Shown: piece by piece, positions 1 through 6,574 of the stretch | Layout of the letters: every line of letters begins with the position of its first letter | Position numbering within the stretch: the first letter of the stretch is position 1 | Assembly: GCA_030626915.1 (NCBI GenBank) | Contig: DAOUTC010000063.1 | Coordinates: 1 to 7,098 of the forward strand | Source of the DNA: Dehalococcoidia bacterium | GTDB lineage: Bacteria; Chloroflexota; Dehalococcoidia; GIF9; AB-539-J10 | Direction: 5' to 3' | DNA: 7,098 bases | Notes under the pieces: generated by a model | The model's input: only the letters and a program-made list of their open reading frames with translations | Told to the model about the DNA's origin: nothing | Database searches by the model: none | Program-made: the position numbers and the translations under genes

Positions 1-780
1 ACTGATATTGAGGGTATAGAAGATGCCTGTGGTGACATGGATTTTAAAGTTGCTGGCACCTCTCAGGGGGTCACTGCTTTACAGCTTGATATTAAACTCA
101 GGGGCATAAGCTCTGAAATTCTAGCTGAATCCCTAAGTCAAGCTCACCAAGCTCGCTTTGAGATATTGGATAAGATGGCACAAACCATCAGTGCCAGCCG
201 TTCTGAACTTAGCCCCTATGCTCCCAGAATGCATGAATTAACTATTGATTCAAGCAAGATTGGTAATGTTATCGGCCCTGGGGGTAAAACCATTAGGTCC
301 ATTATAGAGGAGACTAAAGCAACTATAGACGTAAGGAATGATGGTAAAGTTATTGTTGGCTCTCCAAGCGAGGAAGCAGCTCGAAAAGCAATCAAAATGA
401 TAGAAGATTTAACCCAGGATGTGAACCTGGGGGATATTTATACTGGGAAAGTAACGCGGCTGCTAAACTTTGGTGCCATGGTAGAAATTCTTCCAGGTAA
501 GGAAGGGCTAGTCCATATCAGCGAACTCGCCGACCACTATGTGTCTAAAGTTGAAGATGTAGTTAGAGTGGGTGATGAGATAATGGTCAAAGTCATTGAA
601 ATCGACAACTCAGGCAGAATAAATTTATCGCGGAAAGCAGTATTCGAAGGACTTTCTCATCTACCTGGTGCTAAAGTAAAGGATTCCTTAGCCTCTAAAC
701 ATCATTGGCAGAGGCAACCAAGCCACTATCATACCTACCAGCATAATAAGAGCAATCGTCATAGTGATTACAATAAGTAA
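1..780 (+). CDS. pnp: Polynucleotide phosphorylase, C-terminal part (5' end outside window)
   Basis: PNPase is a trimeric 3'-to-5' phosphorolytic exoribonuclease that degrades mRNA in the cytoplasm. The reading frame is open from base 1, so the gene starts outside the window; the ATG at 37 is internal. The first visible residues include EDACGDMDFKVAG, the conserved end of the second RNase PH-like core, whose Asp residues hold the catalytic metal. A helical stretch with the typical APR segment follows, then a KH domain with its GxxG loop (GPGG, bases 274-285) and an S1 domain (about bases 445-645, with GKVTRLLNFGAMVEI and GKEGLVHISEL). About 40 residues after the S1 domain are basic and histidine-rich and show no known fold. 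dapB follows after 26 bases with no visible terminator, so the two may be co-transcribed. The identity is secure; only the N-terminal half is missing. Confidence 0.97.
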   Translation, partial: TDIEGIEDACGDMDFKVAGTSQGVTALQLDIKLRGISSEILAESLSQAHQARFEILDKMAQTISASRSELSPYAPRMHELTIDSSKIGNVIGPGGKTIRSIIEETKATIDVRNDGKVIVGSPSEEAARKAIKMIEDLTQDVNLGDIYTGKVTRLLNFGAMVEILPGKEGLVHISELADHYVSKVEDVVRVGDEIMVKVIEIDNSGRINLSRKAVFEGLSHLPGAKVKDSLASKHHWQRQPSHYHTYQHNKSNRHSDYNK

Positions 781-806
781 ACTGTATCTATACATAGGAG
801 TGGTAT

Positions 807-1604
807 ATGGAAAACATAAGGATAGTTATTAATGGGGCTTTAGGCAGGATGGGACGGGAGGTGACTAAAGCTGTGCTCAATGAACCCGGTCTGGAGATAG
901 TTGGTGCTGTGGAAGAGAAGGTAACCCAGCAGTATCTTCCTTTGCTGGAGATCTCAGAGTTGATACCATTTTCCTCCGACTTAAACTCCCTTCTAAAGAG
1001 GTGCAATCCTGATGTAGTAGTAGATTTCACCAATGCTGTAGCTTCCATAGCGGCTGCTCGCGTCGCTATTAGGCAAGGAGTTAATATGGTTATAGGCACC
1101 ACAGGCCTTTCTGAGGAAAATCTGAAGGAGATTGAGCAACTATGTCAAGCTAACAATGTTGCTGCTATAGTGGCTCCTAACTTTTCCTTAGGTGCGGTGC
1201 TCCTAATGCATTTGGCAAAGGTTGCTGCCAAATTTTTCGATTACGCTGAGATTGTAGAAATGCATCATGATAAGAAAATTGATGCTCCTTCGGGGACTGC
1301 TATAACCACAGCAAAAGTTATGCTACAAGCGCATGGCAAACCTTTCAGCCATCCCCAAACTGAAAGAGAAGTAGTTAGCAACACCAGAGGTGGGCAAATA
1401 GAAGGTATAGCTATCCACAGCCTGAGGTTGCCGGGATTTATGGCAGGGCAAGAAGTTATATTTAGCGGCGCAGGTCAGACCTTGAGCTTGCGTCACGAGA
1501 CTATAAGCCGAGAATCTTATATGCCTGGCGTCATTTTGGCCATCAAAGAGGTTATGAAATACAAGGGATTGATTTATGGATTGGACGCCTTACTGAAGCT
1601 GTAG
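807..1604 (+). CDS. dapB: 4-hydroxy-tetrahydrodipicolinate reductase (DapB)
   Basis: DapB performs the NAD(P)H-dependent reduction of the DapA product to tetrahydrodipicolinate in the diaminopimelate/lysine pathway. The 265-residue length is normal for the family. The N-terminal Rossmann domain has GALGRMGR at residues 10-17, GTTG at 97-100 and APNFS at 123-127. The catalytic/substrate-binding signature is EMHHDKKIDAPSGTA (151-165); by comparison with E. coli, His153 is the acid/base and Lys157 the donor lysine. The C-terminal part carries the usual HSLRLPG and GQTLSLRHET segments. The ATG is preceded by AGGAG (796-800) at a 6-base spacing, which supports this start. It is the first of three lysine-pathway genes in tight order (dapB, asd, dapA). 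The stop codon TAG overlaps the purine-rich stretch that serves as the ribosome site of asd. Confidence 0.97.
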   Translation: MENIRIVINGALGRMGREVTKAVLNEPGLEIVGAVEEKVTQQYLPLLEISELIPFSSDLNSLLKRCNPDVVVDFTNAVASIAAARVAIRQGVNMVIGTTGLSEENLKEIEQLCQANNVAAIVAPNFSLGAVLLMHLAKVAAKFFDYAEIVEMHHDKKIDAPSGTAITTAKVMLQAHGKPFSHPQTEREVVSNTRGGQIEGIAIHSLRLPGFMAGQEVIFSGAGQTLSLRHETISRESYMPGVILAIKEVMKYKGLIYGLDALLKL

Positions 1605-1617
1605 GAAAGAAAAGGGC

Positions 1618-2694
1618 GTGAAAGAGTTCAATATAGCTATTGTCGGTGCCACTGGACTTGTGGGGCGAGAGTTTATTAAAGTACTTGAGCAGCGAAAATT
1701 CCCTGTGGCTTCGATGCAGCTATTTGCCCCCAAGCATTCCTCAGACACAAAGCTCTTCTTTAATCACCAAAAAATTGAAGTGAAGGAAGCTACGGCGGAG
1801 GTATTTCGTGATGTTGATATCGCTCTTTTTTCCGCCGGTGCTGATATTAGCTCCCGCCTGTCACCTCTAGCTGTTGCGGCAGGAGCGGTGGTCATTGATA
1901 ATAGCACTGCCTTTAGAATGGAACCCAAAGTTCCTTTAGTGGTTCCTGAGGTAAATCCTGAGGATATAAAATGGCATAAGGGGATAATCGCTAGCCCAAA
2001 TTGCTCTGCAATCCAATTAGTGGTGGCTCTTTATCCCTTGCATAAAGTTAATCCTATAAAACGAATTATTATAAACACTTATCAAGCGGTATCAAGCAGT
2101 GGTGCTAATGCTTTAAAAGAGCTAATAAGCCAAACAAGGCAAGTTTTAGAGGGACATCGTGTTTGTCCTCACATCTATTCTCACCAAATAGCCTTTAATG
2201 TGTTGCCAGAAATTGATGTTTTTCTGGACAATGGCTATACAAGGGAGGAGCAAGCGATAGTAGAGGAAACACGAAAAATAATGCATGCTGAAGACATAGC
2301 TATTTCAGCAACTTGTGTTCGAGTCCCTGTTTATTTTGGACATAGTGAAGCAGTGAATGTAGAATTTAGCTCACCTATCACTCCAGAGGAGGCAAGAAGG
2401 ATATTGGCTCAGGCTCCTGGGGTCAGGGTTCTTGATGACCCTAGTGTTAGCCTCTATCCTCTACCTTGGGCAGCTAGTGGTTCAAATCACGTATTTGTGG
2501 GCAGAATCCGTAAGGATATTTCTCATCCTAATGGATTAGTTATGTGGGTAGTGGCTGATAATTTGCGCAAAGGGGCAGCGCTAAACGCTGTACAAATTGC
2601 TGAAGAGGGAATAAAGACGGGCTGCATAGCACGCAGAAGGGAACGGAGGCTTTCCCCTCCACATTCTTCATCCAGCAAGGGACAGGAGGCTTAA
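1618..2694 (+). CDS. asd: Aspartate-semialdehyde dehydrogenase (GTG start)
   Basis: Asd reduces aspartyl phosphate with NADPH to aspartate semialdehyde, the branch point for lysine/diaminopimelate, threonine and methionine. The N-terminal glycine motif GATGLVG (residues 10-16) binds NADP. The catalytic cysteine is Cys129 in SPNCSAIQ, and the catalytic histidine lies in RVPVYFGHSEAV. The family end VVADNLRKGAALNAVQIAEE is present. The start is GTG; GGAAAG at 1604-1609 gives a plausible ribosome site 8 bases upstream, and the protein begins at the first beta strand as expected. At 358 residues it is slightly long: about 20 extra basic, Ser/Pro-rich residues follow the conserved end, and their DNA resembles the repeat-like tail of dapA. 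The residue after CysSer is Ala where many homologues have Thr. The dapA ribosome site lies inside this coding region. Confidence 0.96.
   Translation: MKEFNIAIVGATGLVGREFIKVLEQRKFPVASMQLFAPKHSSDTKLFFNHQKIEVKEATAEVFRDVDIALFSAGADISSRLSPLAVAAGAVVIDNSTAFRMEPKVPLVVPEVNPEDIKWHKGIIASPNCSAIQLVVALYPLHKVNPIKRIIINTYQAVSSSGANALKELISQTRQVLEGHRVCPHIYSHQIAFNVLPEIDVFLDNGYTREEQAIVEETRKIMHAEDIAISATCVRVPVYFGHSEAVNVEFSSPITPEEARRILAQAPGVRVLDDPSVSLYPLPWAASGSNHVFVGRIRKDISHPNGLVMWVVADNLRKGAALNAVQIAEEGIKTGCIARRRERRLSPPHSSSSKGQEA
2645..2689 (+). repeat. Degenerate palindromic repeat-like segment at the 3' end of asd
   Basis: The segment has GGAGG (2645-2649), CTTTCCCCTCC (2650-2660), AAGGGACAG (2677-2685) and GGAGG (2685-2689). 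The second and third blocks recur at the 3' end of dapA with one mismatch and a shorter gap. It encodes the non-conserved tail of Asd and contains the dapA ribosome site. Confidence 0.4.
2684..2689 (+). promoter_or_regulatory. Ribosome binding site of dapA, inside asd
   Basis: A perfect AGGAGG lies 6 bases before the dapA ATG and within the last codons of asd. Ribosomes finishing asd would clear it, which is consistent with translational coupling. A CCTCC at 2656-2660 upstream could pair with it. Confidence 0.85.
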
Positions 2695-2695
2695 A

Positions 2696-3610
2696 ATGAG
2701 AAATCTAGGTCGCTTATTAACAGCTATGGTTACACCTTTTGATAGTCAGGGCAAGGTTAATTATCAGCAGGCTAAGAATTTAGCTCTAGCCTTGCTTGAT
2801 TCTGGTAGCGATGGTTTGCTAGTTTCCGGCACAACCGGGGAATCTCCCACTCTCAGTCGTGAAGAAAAATTACGTCTTGTCGCTGAGGTGAAGTCGGTGA
2901 TAGCTAACCGTGGGACAATAATGGCTGGCACAGGCAGTTACAACACTAAAGAGAGCCAGGAGCTAACTAAAGAGGCAGAGAGGATAGGTGTTGACGCTTG
3001 TCTCTTAGTAGTTCCCTATTATAATCGGCCAACGCAACAAGGCTTATTTGAGCATTTTAAAGCTATTGCTCAAGCCACAACTTTGCCTTGCGTTCTTTAC
3101 AATGTGCCATCACGCACAGTGGCTAACCTTGCTTCCGATACCGTAATCAAGCTAAGCCAGATTGATAATATTGTGGGCGTGAAGGAAGCTAGTGGTAATC
3201 TTCGTCAGGTAACTGAGATTGTACAGGGGACCAGAGACGACTTCCTGGTTTATAGTGGCAATGATAGTGATACCTTGCCCATTCTCGCTTTAGGCGGCTA
3301 TGGTGTAATCAGTGTGGCCTCGCATTTAGTAGGAAGCCAGATAAAGGATATGATGGAGAAATTTCTTAACGGTAAAACTCAGGAGGCAGCCAACATTCAT
3401 CGCCACTTATTGCCTTTGATAAATGCTTTATTTGTTATTACTAATCCTATGCCTGTTAAGTACGCCCTAAACTACTTTGGTTTTCCAGTGGGCAAACCTC
3501 GCTTGCCTTTAATTGAGCCTGACGAAAAATCAGCTGAGATTATTCGGACAACATTAAAAGATTATAAAATTGACTTACCCCTCCCTCATAAGGGACAGAT
3601 ATCAGGGTGA
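2696..3610 (+). CDS. dapA: 4-hydroxy-tetrahydrodipicolinate synthase (DapA)
   Basis: DapA condenses pyruvate with aspartate semialdehyde, the committed step to diaminopimelate and lysine. The 304-residue protein is a class I aldolase-type TIM barrel. The GTTGE motif is at residues 45-49, the active-site tyrosines are in VVPYYNRP and YNVPSRT (Tyr135, with Arg140 for substrate carboxylate binding), and the Schiff-base lysine is Lys163 in VGVKEASGN. Its ATG begins 1 base after the asd stop, with a perfect AGGAGG (2684-2689) 6 bases upstream inside asd, so translational coupling is likely. The last ten or so residues (LPLPHKGQISG) go beyond the usual family end and are encoded by a palindromic, repeat-like sequence. 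purA ends 7 bases downstream on the opposite strand. Confidence 0.97.
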   Translation: MRNLGRLLTAMVTPFDSQGKVNYQQAKNLALALLDSGSDGLLVSGTTGESPTLSREEKLRLVAEVKSVIANRGTIMAGTGSYNTKESQELTKEAERIGVDACLLVVPYYNRPTQQGLFEHFKAIAQATTLPCVLYNVPSRTVANLASDTVIKLSQIDNIVGVKEASGNLRQVTEIVQGTRDDFLVYSGNDSDTLPILALGGYGVISVASHLVGSQIKDMMEKFLNGKTQEAANIHRHLLPLINALFVITNPMPVKYALNYFGFPVGKPRLPLIEPDEKSAEIIRTTLKDYKIDLPLPHKGQISG

Positions 3611-3614
3611 GGGG
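3574..3614 (+). repeat. Palindromic repeat-like segment at the 3' end of dapA, possible stem-loop
   Basis: CTTACCCCTCC (3574-3584) and AAGGGACAG (3590-3598) recall the asd tail. CCCCTC (3578-3583) can pair with GAGGGG (3609-3614), and the stem extends by about three further pairs past a bulged T. It spans the dapA stop and lies just beyond the purA stop, so it could act as a transcription end or 3' stabiliser for both genes. No T-run follows directly on the plus strand, and only scattered T-rich bases follow on the minus strand, so it is not a classical intrinsic terminator. Confidence 0.45.
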
Positions 3615-3617
3615 AAC

Positions 3618-4907
3618 CTACTCAGAGAAAATAGATCTCACTTTTATCATTTGGTCTCTCTTTGGCCCCACGGTAACACAGCTAACAGGGCAGGAAAGGA
3701 GTTCCTCAAGCCTAGCTATGTAACGGTGAGCTTCCAAAGGCAACTGGTTAAAATCATGGATTTTGCTCGTTGACACTTGCCAGGCAGGCAATTCTTCATA
3801 AATTGGTTGGCATCTCTCTAATATAGCTACATCGCTGGGAAAAGAATCTAGAATCTTGTTGTCAAATTTATAAGCCGTGCATATTTTAATTAAAGGGAAA
3901 TCATCGTAAATATCAAGGTGGGTTAAAGCTATGTCGCTGAAGCCGTTTACCTGAACGCTGAAGCGGCCAGCCACGGCGTCAAACCAACCACAGCGTCGCG
4001 GCCTCCCCGTAGTAGCACCATATTCATGGGCTTTTTCCCGTATAAGTTCGCCAACTTCATCTTTTAGCTCAGTAGGCATGGGGCCACTGCCGACTCTGGT
4101 GATGTAAGCTTTAAATACGCCAATAACGCGATCAAACGCCATCGGGCCTATGCCTGTTCCAATAGAACCTCCGCCGGCTAACGGCGAAGAGGAAGTTACA
4201 TAGGGATAGGTGCCAAAATCGGGGTCAAGTAAAGCTCCTTGTGCGCCCTCCAGTAAAATTGGCTCCCCTCTTGCCACTGCTGGGCCAATTATGGAGCTGG
4301 TTTCCTTGATAAATGGGGCTAACTGCTCTCCATAGTGGCAATATTGTTCAAAGATTTCTTCCAAAAGCAAAGGGGGATGCTGATATATCTTGGTAAGAAT
4401 AGCGTTTTTAAGCTCAAGAGTTGAGCTTAGCTGCTTCAGAAATATATTCTTGTTTAATAAATTCCCAGCACGGATTCCCAAGCGAGCTACTTTATCAGCA
4501 AAGGCAGGGCCAATACCTCTGCGTGTAGTACCCAAAGCTCCCTTACCACGCCTTTCCTCCTCCAGTCCATCGAGAAGGGCATGGTAAGGCATGATGAGAT
4601 GGGCACGGTCGCTGATGATGAGGTGACTTATATCCACACTACGGCTCCGAAGCTCATCTAATTCTGTAAGAAGCACTGCCGGGTTAATAACTACTCCATT
4701 GCCAATAATACAAGTTACCTGGGGGTAAAAAATACCTGAGGGCACAAGATGCATCCTGAACTCGCCATAAGGGTTAATTACTGTGTGTCCAGCATTGTCA
4801 CCTCCTGAGAAACGAATCACTAGTTTAGCCTTCTCAGCTAGAAAGTCGATTATCTTTCCTTTCCCCTCGTCACCCCACTGACCCCCTACAATAGCTATAA
4901 CAGACAT
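3618..4907 (-). CDS. purA: Adenylosuccinate synthetase (PurA)
   Basis: PurA couples GTP hydrolysis to joining IMP and aspartate, making adenylosuccinate, the first committed step to AMP. The 429-residue length is typical. Motifs visible in order are GDEGKGK (12-18, catalytic Asp13), GGDNAGHT (35-42, catalytic His41), GTTRRGIGPAF (126-136), LEGAQG (219-224), TSSSPLAGG (238-246), TTGRPRRCGWFD (299-310, mobile aspartate loop) and the guanine-recognition segment THLD (329-332). The last has His where E. coli has Lys in TKLD. The ATG start is preceded by a perfect AGGAGG 7 bases upstream, which overlaps the end of the phosphatidyltransferase gene; only 4 bases separate the two genes. It is the last visible gene of a three-gene minus-strand unit and converges on dapA. 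Confidence 0.98.
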   Translation of the reverse strand: MSVIAIVGGQWGDEGKGKIIDFLAEKAKLVIRFSGGDNAGHTVINPYGEFRMHLVPSGIFYPQVTCIIGNGVVINPAVLLTELDELRSRSVDISHLIISDRAHLIMPYHALLDGLEEERRGKGALGTTRRGIGPAFADKVARLGIRAGNLLNKNIFLKQLSSTLELKNAILTKIYQHPPLLLEEIFEQYCHYGEQLAPFIKETSSIIGPAVARGEPILLEGAQGALLDPDFGTYPYVTSSSPLAGGGSIGTGIGPMAFDRVIGVFKAYITRVGSGPMPTELKDEVGELIREKAHEYGATTGRPRRCGWFDAVAGRFSVQVNGFSDIALTHLDIYDDFPLIKICTAYKFDNKILDSFPSDVAILERCQPIYEELPAWQVSTSKIHDFNQLPLEAHRYIARLEELLSCPVSCVTVGPKRDQMIKVRSIFSE

Positions 4908-4911
4908 TCAG

Positions 4912-5502
4912 TTACCTCCTAACTTTCGTTTGCTTCCGTAAGTAAAGCAATCTTTGAACTACAGTAATATAAATGAAGACTACCAAAACCCATAAAGCAA
5001 TAAAAATTTGGTTTACCAGCAAACCTACCGCTAATACTATAACCCTTTCAGCCCTGGTAAACAAACCAACCTGACATTTCAAACCTAGCCCCTCTGCCCT
5101 GGCTCTGATATAGCTAACAAGAAAAGAGCCAATTAAAGCAGCAAAAATGACCACAATTTCTAAAGTGGCCCCCTTTGGCAAATACCAAATCAAAAGACCA
5201 CAAAATATCGCTGCTTCAGAAATGCGGTCAACTGTGGAGTCTAGAATAGCGCCAAACTTTGTAGTTTGATTAGCGAAGCGGGCTAATGCTCCATCGAGGA
5301 GGTCAAATAGACCAGAGATTAAAATCAAAACTCCACCAGGTGGAAAATGGCCAGTAGCAATGACATAAGCTGCACCAATATCTATAGCTAAACCTATAAA
5401 GGTGAGAGTATCAGGCTTTATCCCACTTTTATTCAAATTTCCGACTATCGGCTTGGTAATGTGTGAGCCTAATTTTTCCCGAAGCTCTACTAAATTTGGC
5501 AT
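4912..5502 (-). CDS. CDP-alcohol phosphatidyltransferase, inositol-phosphate (PIP/AIP synthase) type
   Basis: This integral membrane enzyme transfers a phosphatidyl-type group from a CDP-linked lipid to an alcohol acceptor. The full family signature D-x2-DG-x2-AR-x8-G-x3-D-x3-D is present: Asp67, Asp70, Gly71, Ala74, Arg75, Gly84, Asp88 and Asp92. The surroundings (LDSTVDR, the SYIRARAEGLGL segment at 130-141, then RAER at 150-153) resemble, from memory, the phosphatidylinositol-phosphate synthases of actinobacteria and archaetidylinositol-phosphate synthases. This suggests inositol 1-phosphate as acceptor, but the substrate is inference; glycerol phosphate (PgsA) remains possible. About five or six hydrophobic segments follow an amphipathic N-terminal helix, and the C-terminus is strongly basic. 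ATG start, with GAGGAG upstream. It sits 15 bases after the isomerase gene and 4 bases before purA. Confidence 0.88.
   Translation of the reverse strand: MPNLVELREKLGSHITKPIVGNLNKSGIKPDTLTFIGLAIDIGAAYVIATGHFPPGGVLILISGLFDLLDGALARFANQTTKFGAILDSTVDRISEAAIFCGLLIWYLPKGATLEIVVIFAALIGSFLVSYIRARAEGLGLKCQVGLFTRAERVIVLAVGLLVNQIFIALWVLVVFIYITVVQRLLYLRKQTKVRR
4915..4920 (-). promoter_or_regulatory. Ribosome binding site of purA, at the end of the phosphatidyltransferase gene
   Basis: A perfect AGGAGG on the minus strand sits 7 bases before the purA ATG and overlaps the last two codons (both Arg) of the upstream gene. It fixes the purA start. Confidence 0.88.
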
Positions 5503-5517
5503 TTTCGCTCTCCTCAG

Positions 5518-6426
5518 CTAATCCGTTATCTCTTTTTCTCGCAGAAAGTTAACCACGCCTTGAATTTGTTTCCCTTCATTCCACTCAGCAATTTCACAGA
5601 CCTTTATTGCTCTGCGAGGTAGATGTTTAGCCACCAGTTCCCAATTCACATTCCCTTTGCCTGGGGGGCGATGGTCAGAGATACCAATAACATCGTGCAG
5701 GTGTATACCAATCATTCTATGGCTGAATCTTGAAAGCCATTCCTTATGGGAAGCAAATCCAAGCCGCTGCTGCACTTCAGCATGCCCCACATCATGCCAA
5801 TAGCCAACTGACCTCCCCTTCATTTCATTGAGTAACTCCTCCATTTCCTCTATATTTGGTATCTCATAAAAATAAAACCTAGGTTCAAGCCCCAGCATTA
5901 TTCCTTGTTCTTGGCTGTATTGGCTAAGCTCCTCAAGACTTTCCCTTGCTGCTTCAAGGTGAGGAGGAGCTTGGGAAGCTCTTTGATAAGCAAGCCTTTC
6001 TTTAACCTGCTTATATCTTTCAGTTTGAGTGAGATTCTGCTGGTAAAGCCGGCGCAGTTCGACTTCTAAACCAGGGTCAATTGGCACTTCACCCACATGA
6101 AGGATTACTGCTCCAGCGCCTACTTTTTTGGCGAGACTTATCGTGCTCCTAGCAAAGTTAACTGCCTCCTCTTGCTCATTTTTTTCTATAGAGCTTAGAG
6201 AGAGGTTAGCTATGGGGATGCCTCTAGAGGATAAGACAGCTGGACAAGGACAATGAATGCTTGAAATAGGAATTGAGGTCTGAATAAGTTCATTCAAACC
6301 TTGTGGAGAAACAGAGGCGTTCGCTTCAACACGGGTAAAACCCAACTCTCTGGCTCTGGCAACGAATTTTGCCATATTATTAAATCTACCCTTAGCCCAC
6401 ATAGTGGAAAGTGAAATCTGAGACAA
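5518..6426 (-). CDS. Sugar phosphate isomerase/epimerase family TIM-barrel protein (TTG start)
   Basis: The protein belongs to the xylose-isomerase-like/AP endonuclease 2 superfamily, which holds metal-dependent isomerases, epimerases, inosose dehydratase (IolE) and endonuclease IV. The first strand is QISLSTMW. Likely metal and active-site residues follow in family order: His110 (ILHVG), Glu181 (LEPR), Asp212 and His215 (HDVGHAE), His242/His244 (GIHLHD), and Glu278 (CEIAEWN). The 302-residue length fits one complete barrel. The start is TTG at 6424-6426: an in-frame TAG lies three codons upstream, and GAGGAG (6438-6443) sits 11 bases before it. The first ATG (6400-6402) would cut off strand 1 and has no ribosome site. 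The substrate cannot be told from sequence. Its place before an inositol-type phosphatidyltransferase hints at sugar or cyclitol metabolism; that is only context. Confidence 0.85.
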   Translation of the reverse strand: MSQISLSTMWAKGRFNNMAKFVARARELGFTRVEANASVSPQGLNELIQTSIPISSIHCPCPAVLSSRGIPIANLSLSSIEKNEQEEAVNFARSTISLAKKVGAGAVILHVGEVPIDPGLEVELRRLYQQNLTQTERYKQVKERLAYQRASQAPPHLEAARESLEELSQYSQEQGIMLGLEPRFYFYEIPNIEEMEELLNEMKGRSVGYWHDVGHAEVQQRLGFASHKEWLSRFSHRMIGIHLHDVIGISDHRPPGKGNVNWELVAKHLPRRAIKVCEIAEWNEGKQIQGVVNFLREKEITD

Positions 6427-6437
6427 CCTAAACTATG

Positions 6438-6443
6438 CTCCTC
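6438..6443 (-). promoter_or_regulatory. Ribosome binding site deciding the TTG start of the isomerase gene
   Basis: GAGGAG on the minus strand lies 11 bases upstream of the TTG at 6424-6426. The spacing is somewhat long. No ATG or GTG is available in frame between the site and the TTG because TAG closes the frame, so TTG is the best start. Confidence 0.6.
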
Positions 6444-6461
6444 AGCGGATTTGCCTATAGC

Positions 6462-6490
6462 ATCATATCTTAGGATTGGAATTAACTCAA
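6462..6490 (-). promoter_or_regulatory. Predicted sigma70-type promoter of the isomerase-phosphatidyltransferase-purA unit
   Basis: On the minus strand, TTGAGT (6485-6490; 4 of 6 to TTGACA) and TATGAT (6462-6467; 5 of 6 to TATAAT) are separated by an ideal 17 bases. Transcription would start near 6455-6458, leaving a leader of about 30 bases before the TTG start. It is the only clear promoter upstream of the three minus-strand genes, whose spacings of 15 and 4 bases leave little room for others. Confidence 0.6.
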
Positions 6491-6498
6491 GGGAAAGC

Positions 6499-6527
6499 TT
6501 AAAAATAAGAGTTGCTTGTGTTAAGAT
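6499..6527 (+). promoter_or_regulatory. Weak candidate promoter for the dehydratase-like gene
   Basis: TTAAAA (6499-6504) and TAAGAT (6522-6527) are 17 bases apart on the plus strand, each matching the sigma70 consensus at 4 of 6 positions. They lie in the divergent spacer of 148 bases that also holds the minus-strand promoter. The spacer is AT-rich and many weak matches are expected, so this is tentative. Confidence 0.25.
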
Positions 6528-6559
6528 ATTTGATGAGGTAGGCGAGAATAGATATTAAG

Positions 6560-6565
6560 AGGGGG
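6560..6565 (+). promoter_or_regulatory. Ribosome binding site of the dehydratase-like gene
   Basis: AGGGGG lies 9 bases before the ATG at 6575. It supports that start, and so supports reading the short first frame as the true beginning of the frameshifted gene. Confidence 0.6.
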
Positions 6566-6574
6566 AATTTATTT

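Noticed and set aside
788..1102. Open frame on the minus strand opposite dapB (104 codons)
   Set aside because: It is antisense to the well-conserved dapB N-terminus, has no ribosome site and no recognisable domain; a shadow frame.
3621..3650. GAGA...TCTC followed by CTTTT as an intrinsic terminator for dapA
   Set aside because: The stem has only four AT-containing pairs with a loop of about seven, and the T-run is short and interrupted; it also lies in purA coding sequence.
3570..3773. Plus-strand open frame spanning the dapA end and purA 3' end (67 codons)
   Set aside because: It overlaps two secure genes in other frames and its composition looks like out-of-frame purA sequence.
4390..4587. 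Plus-strand open frame inside purA (65 codons)
   Set aside because: Antisense to conserved PurA motifs and without a ribosome site; a shadow.
6427..6574. Possible small RNA or riboswitch in the divergent spacer
   Set aside because: Only short AT-rich inverted repeats (CTTA/TAAG, CTTAA/TTAAG) are seen; these are expected by chance, and no known riboswitch core is recognised.
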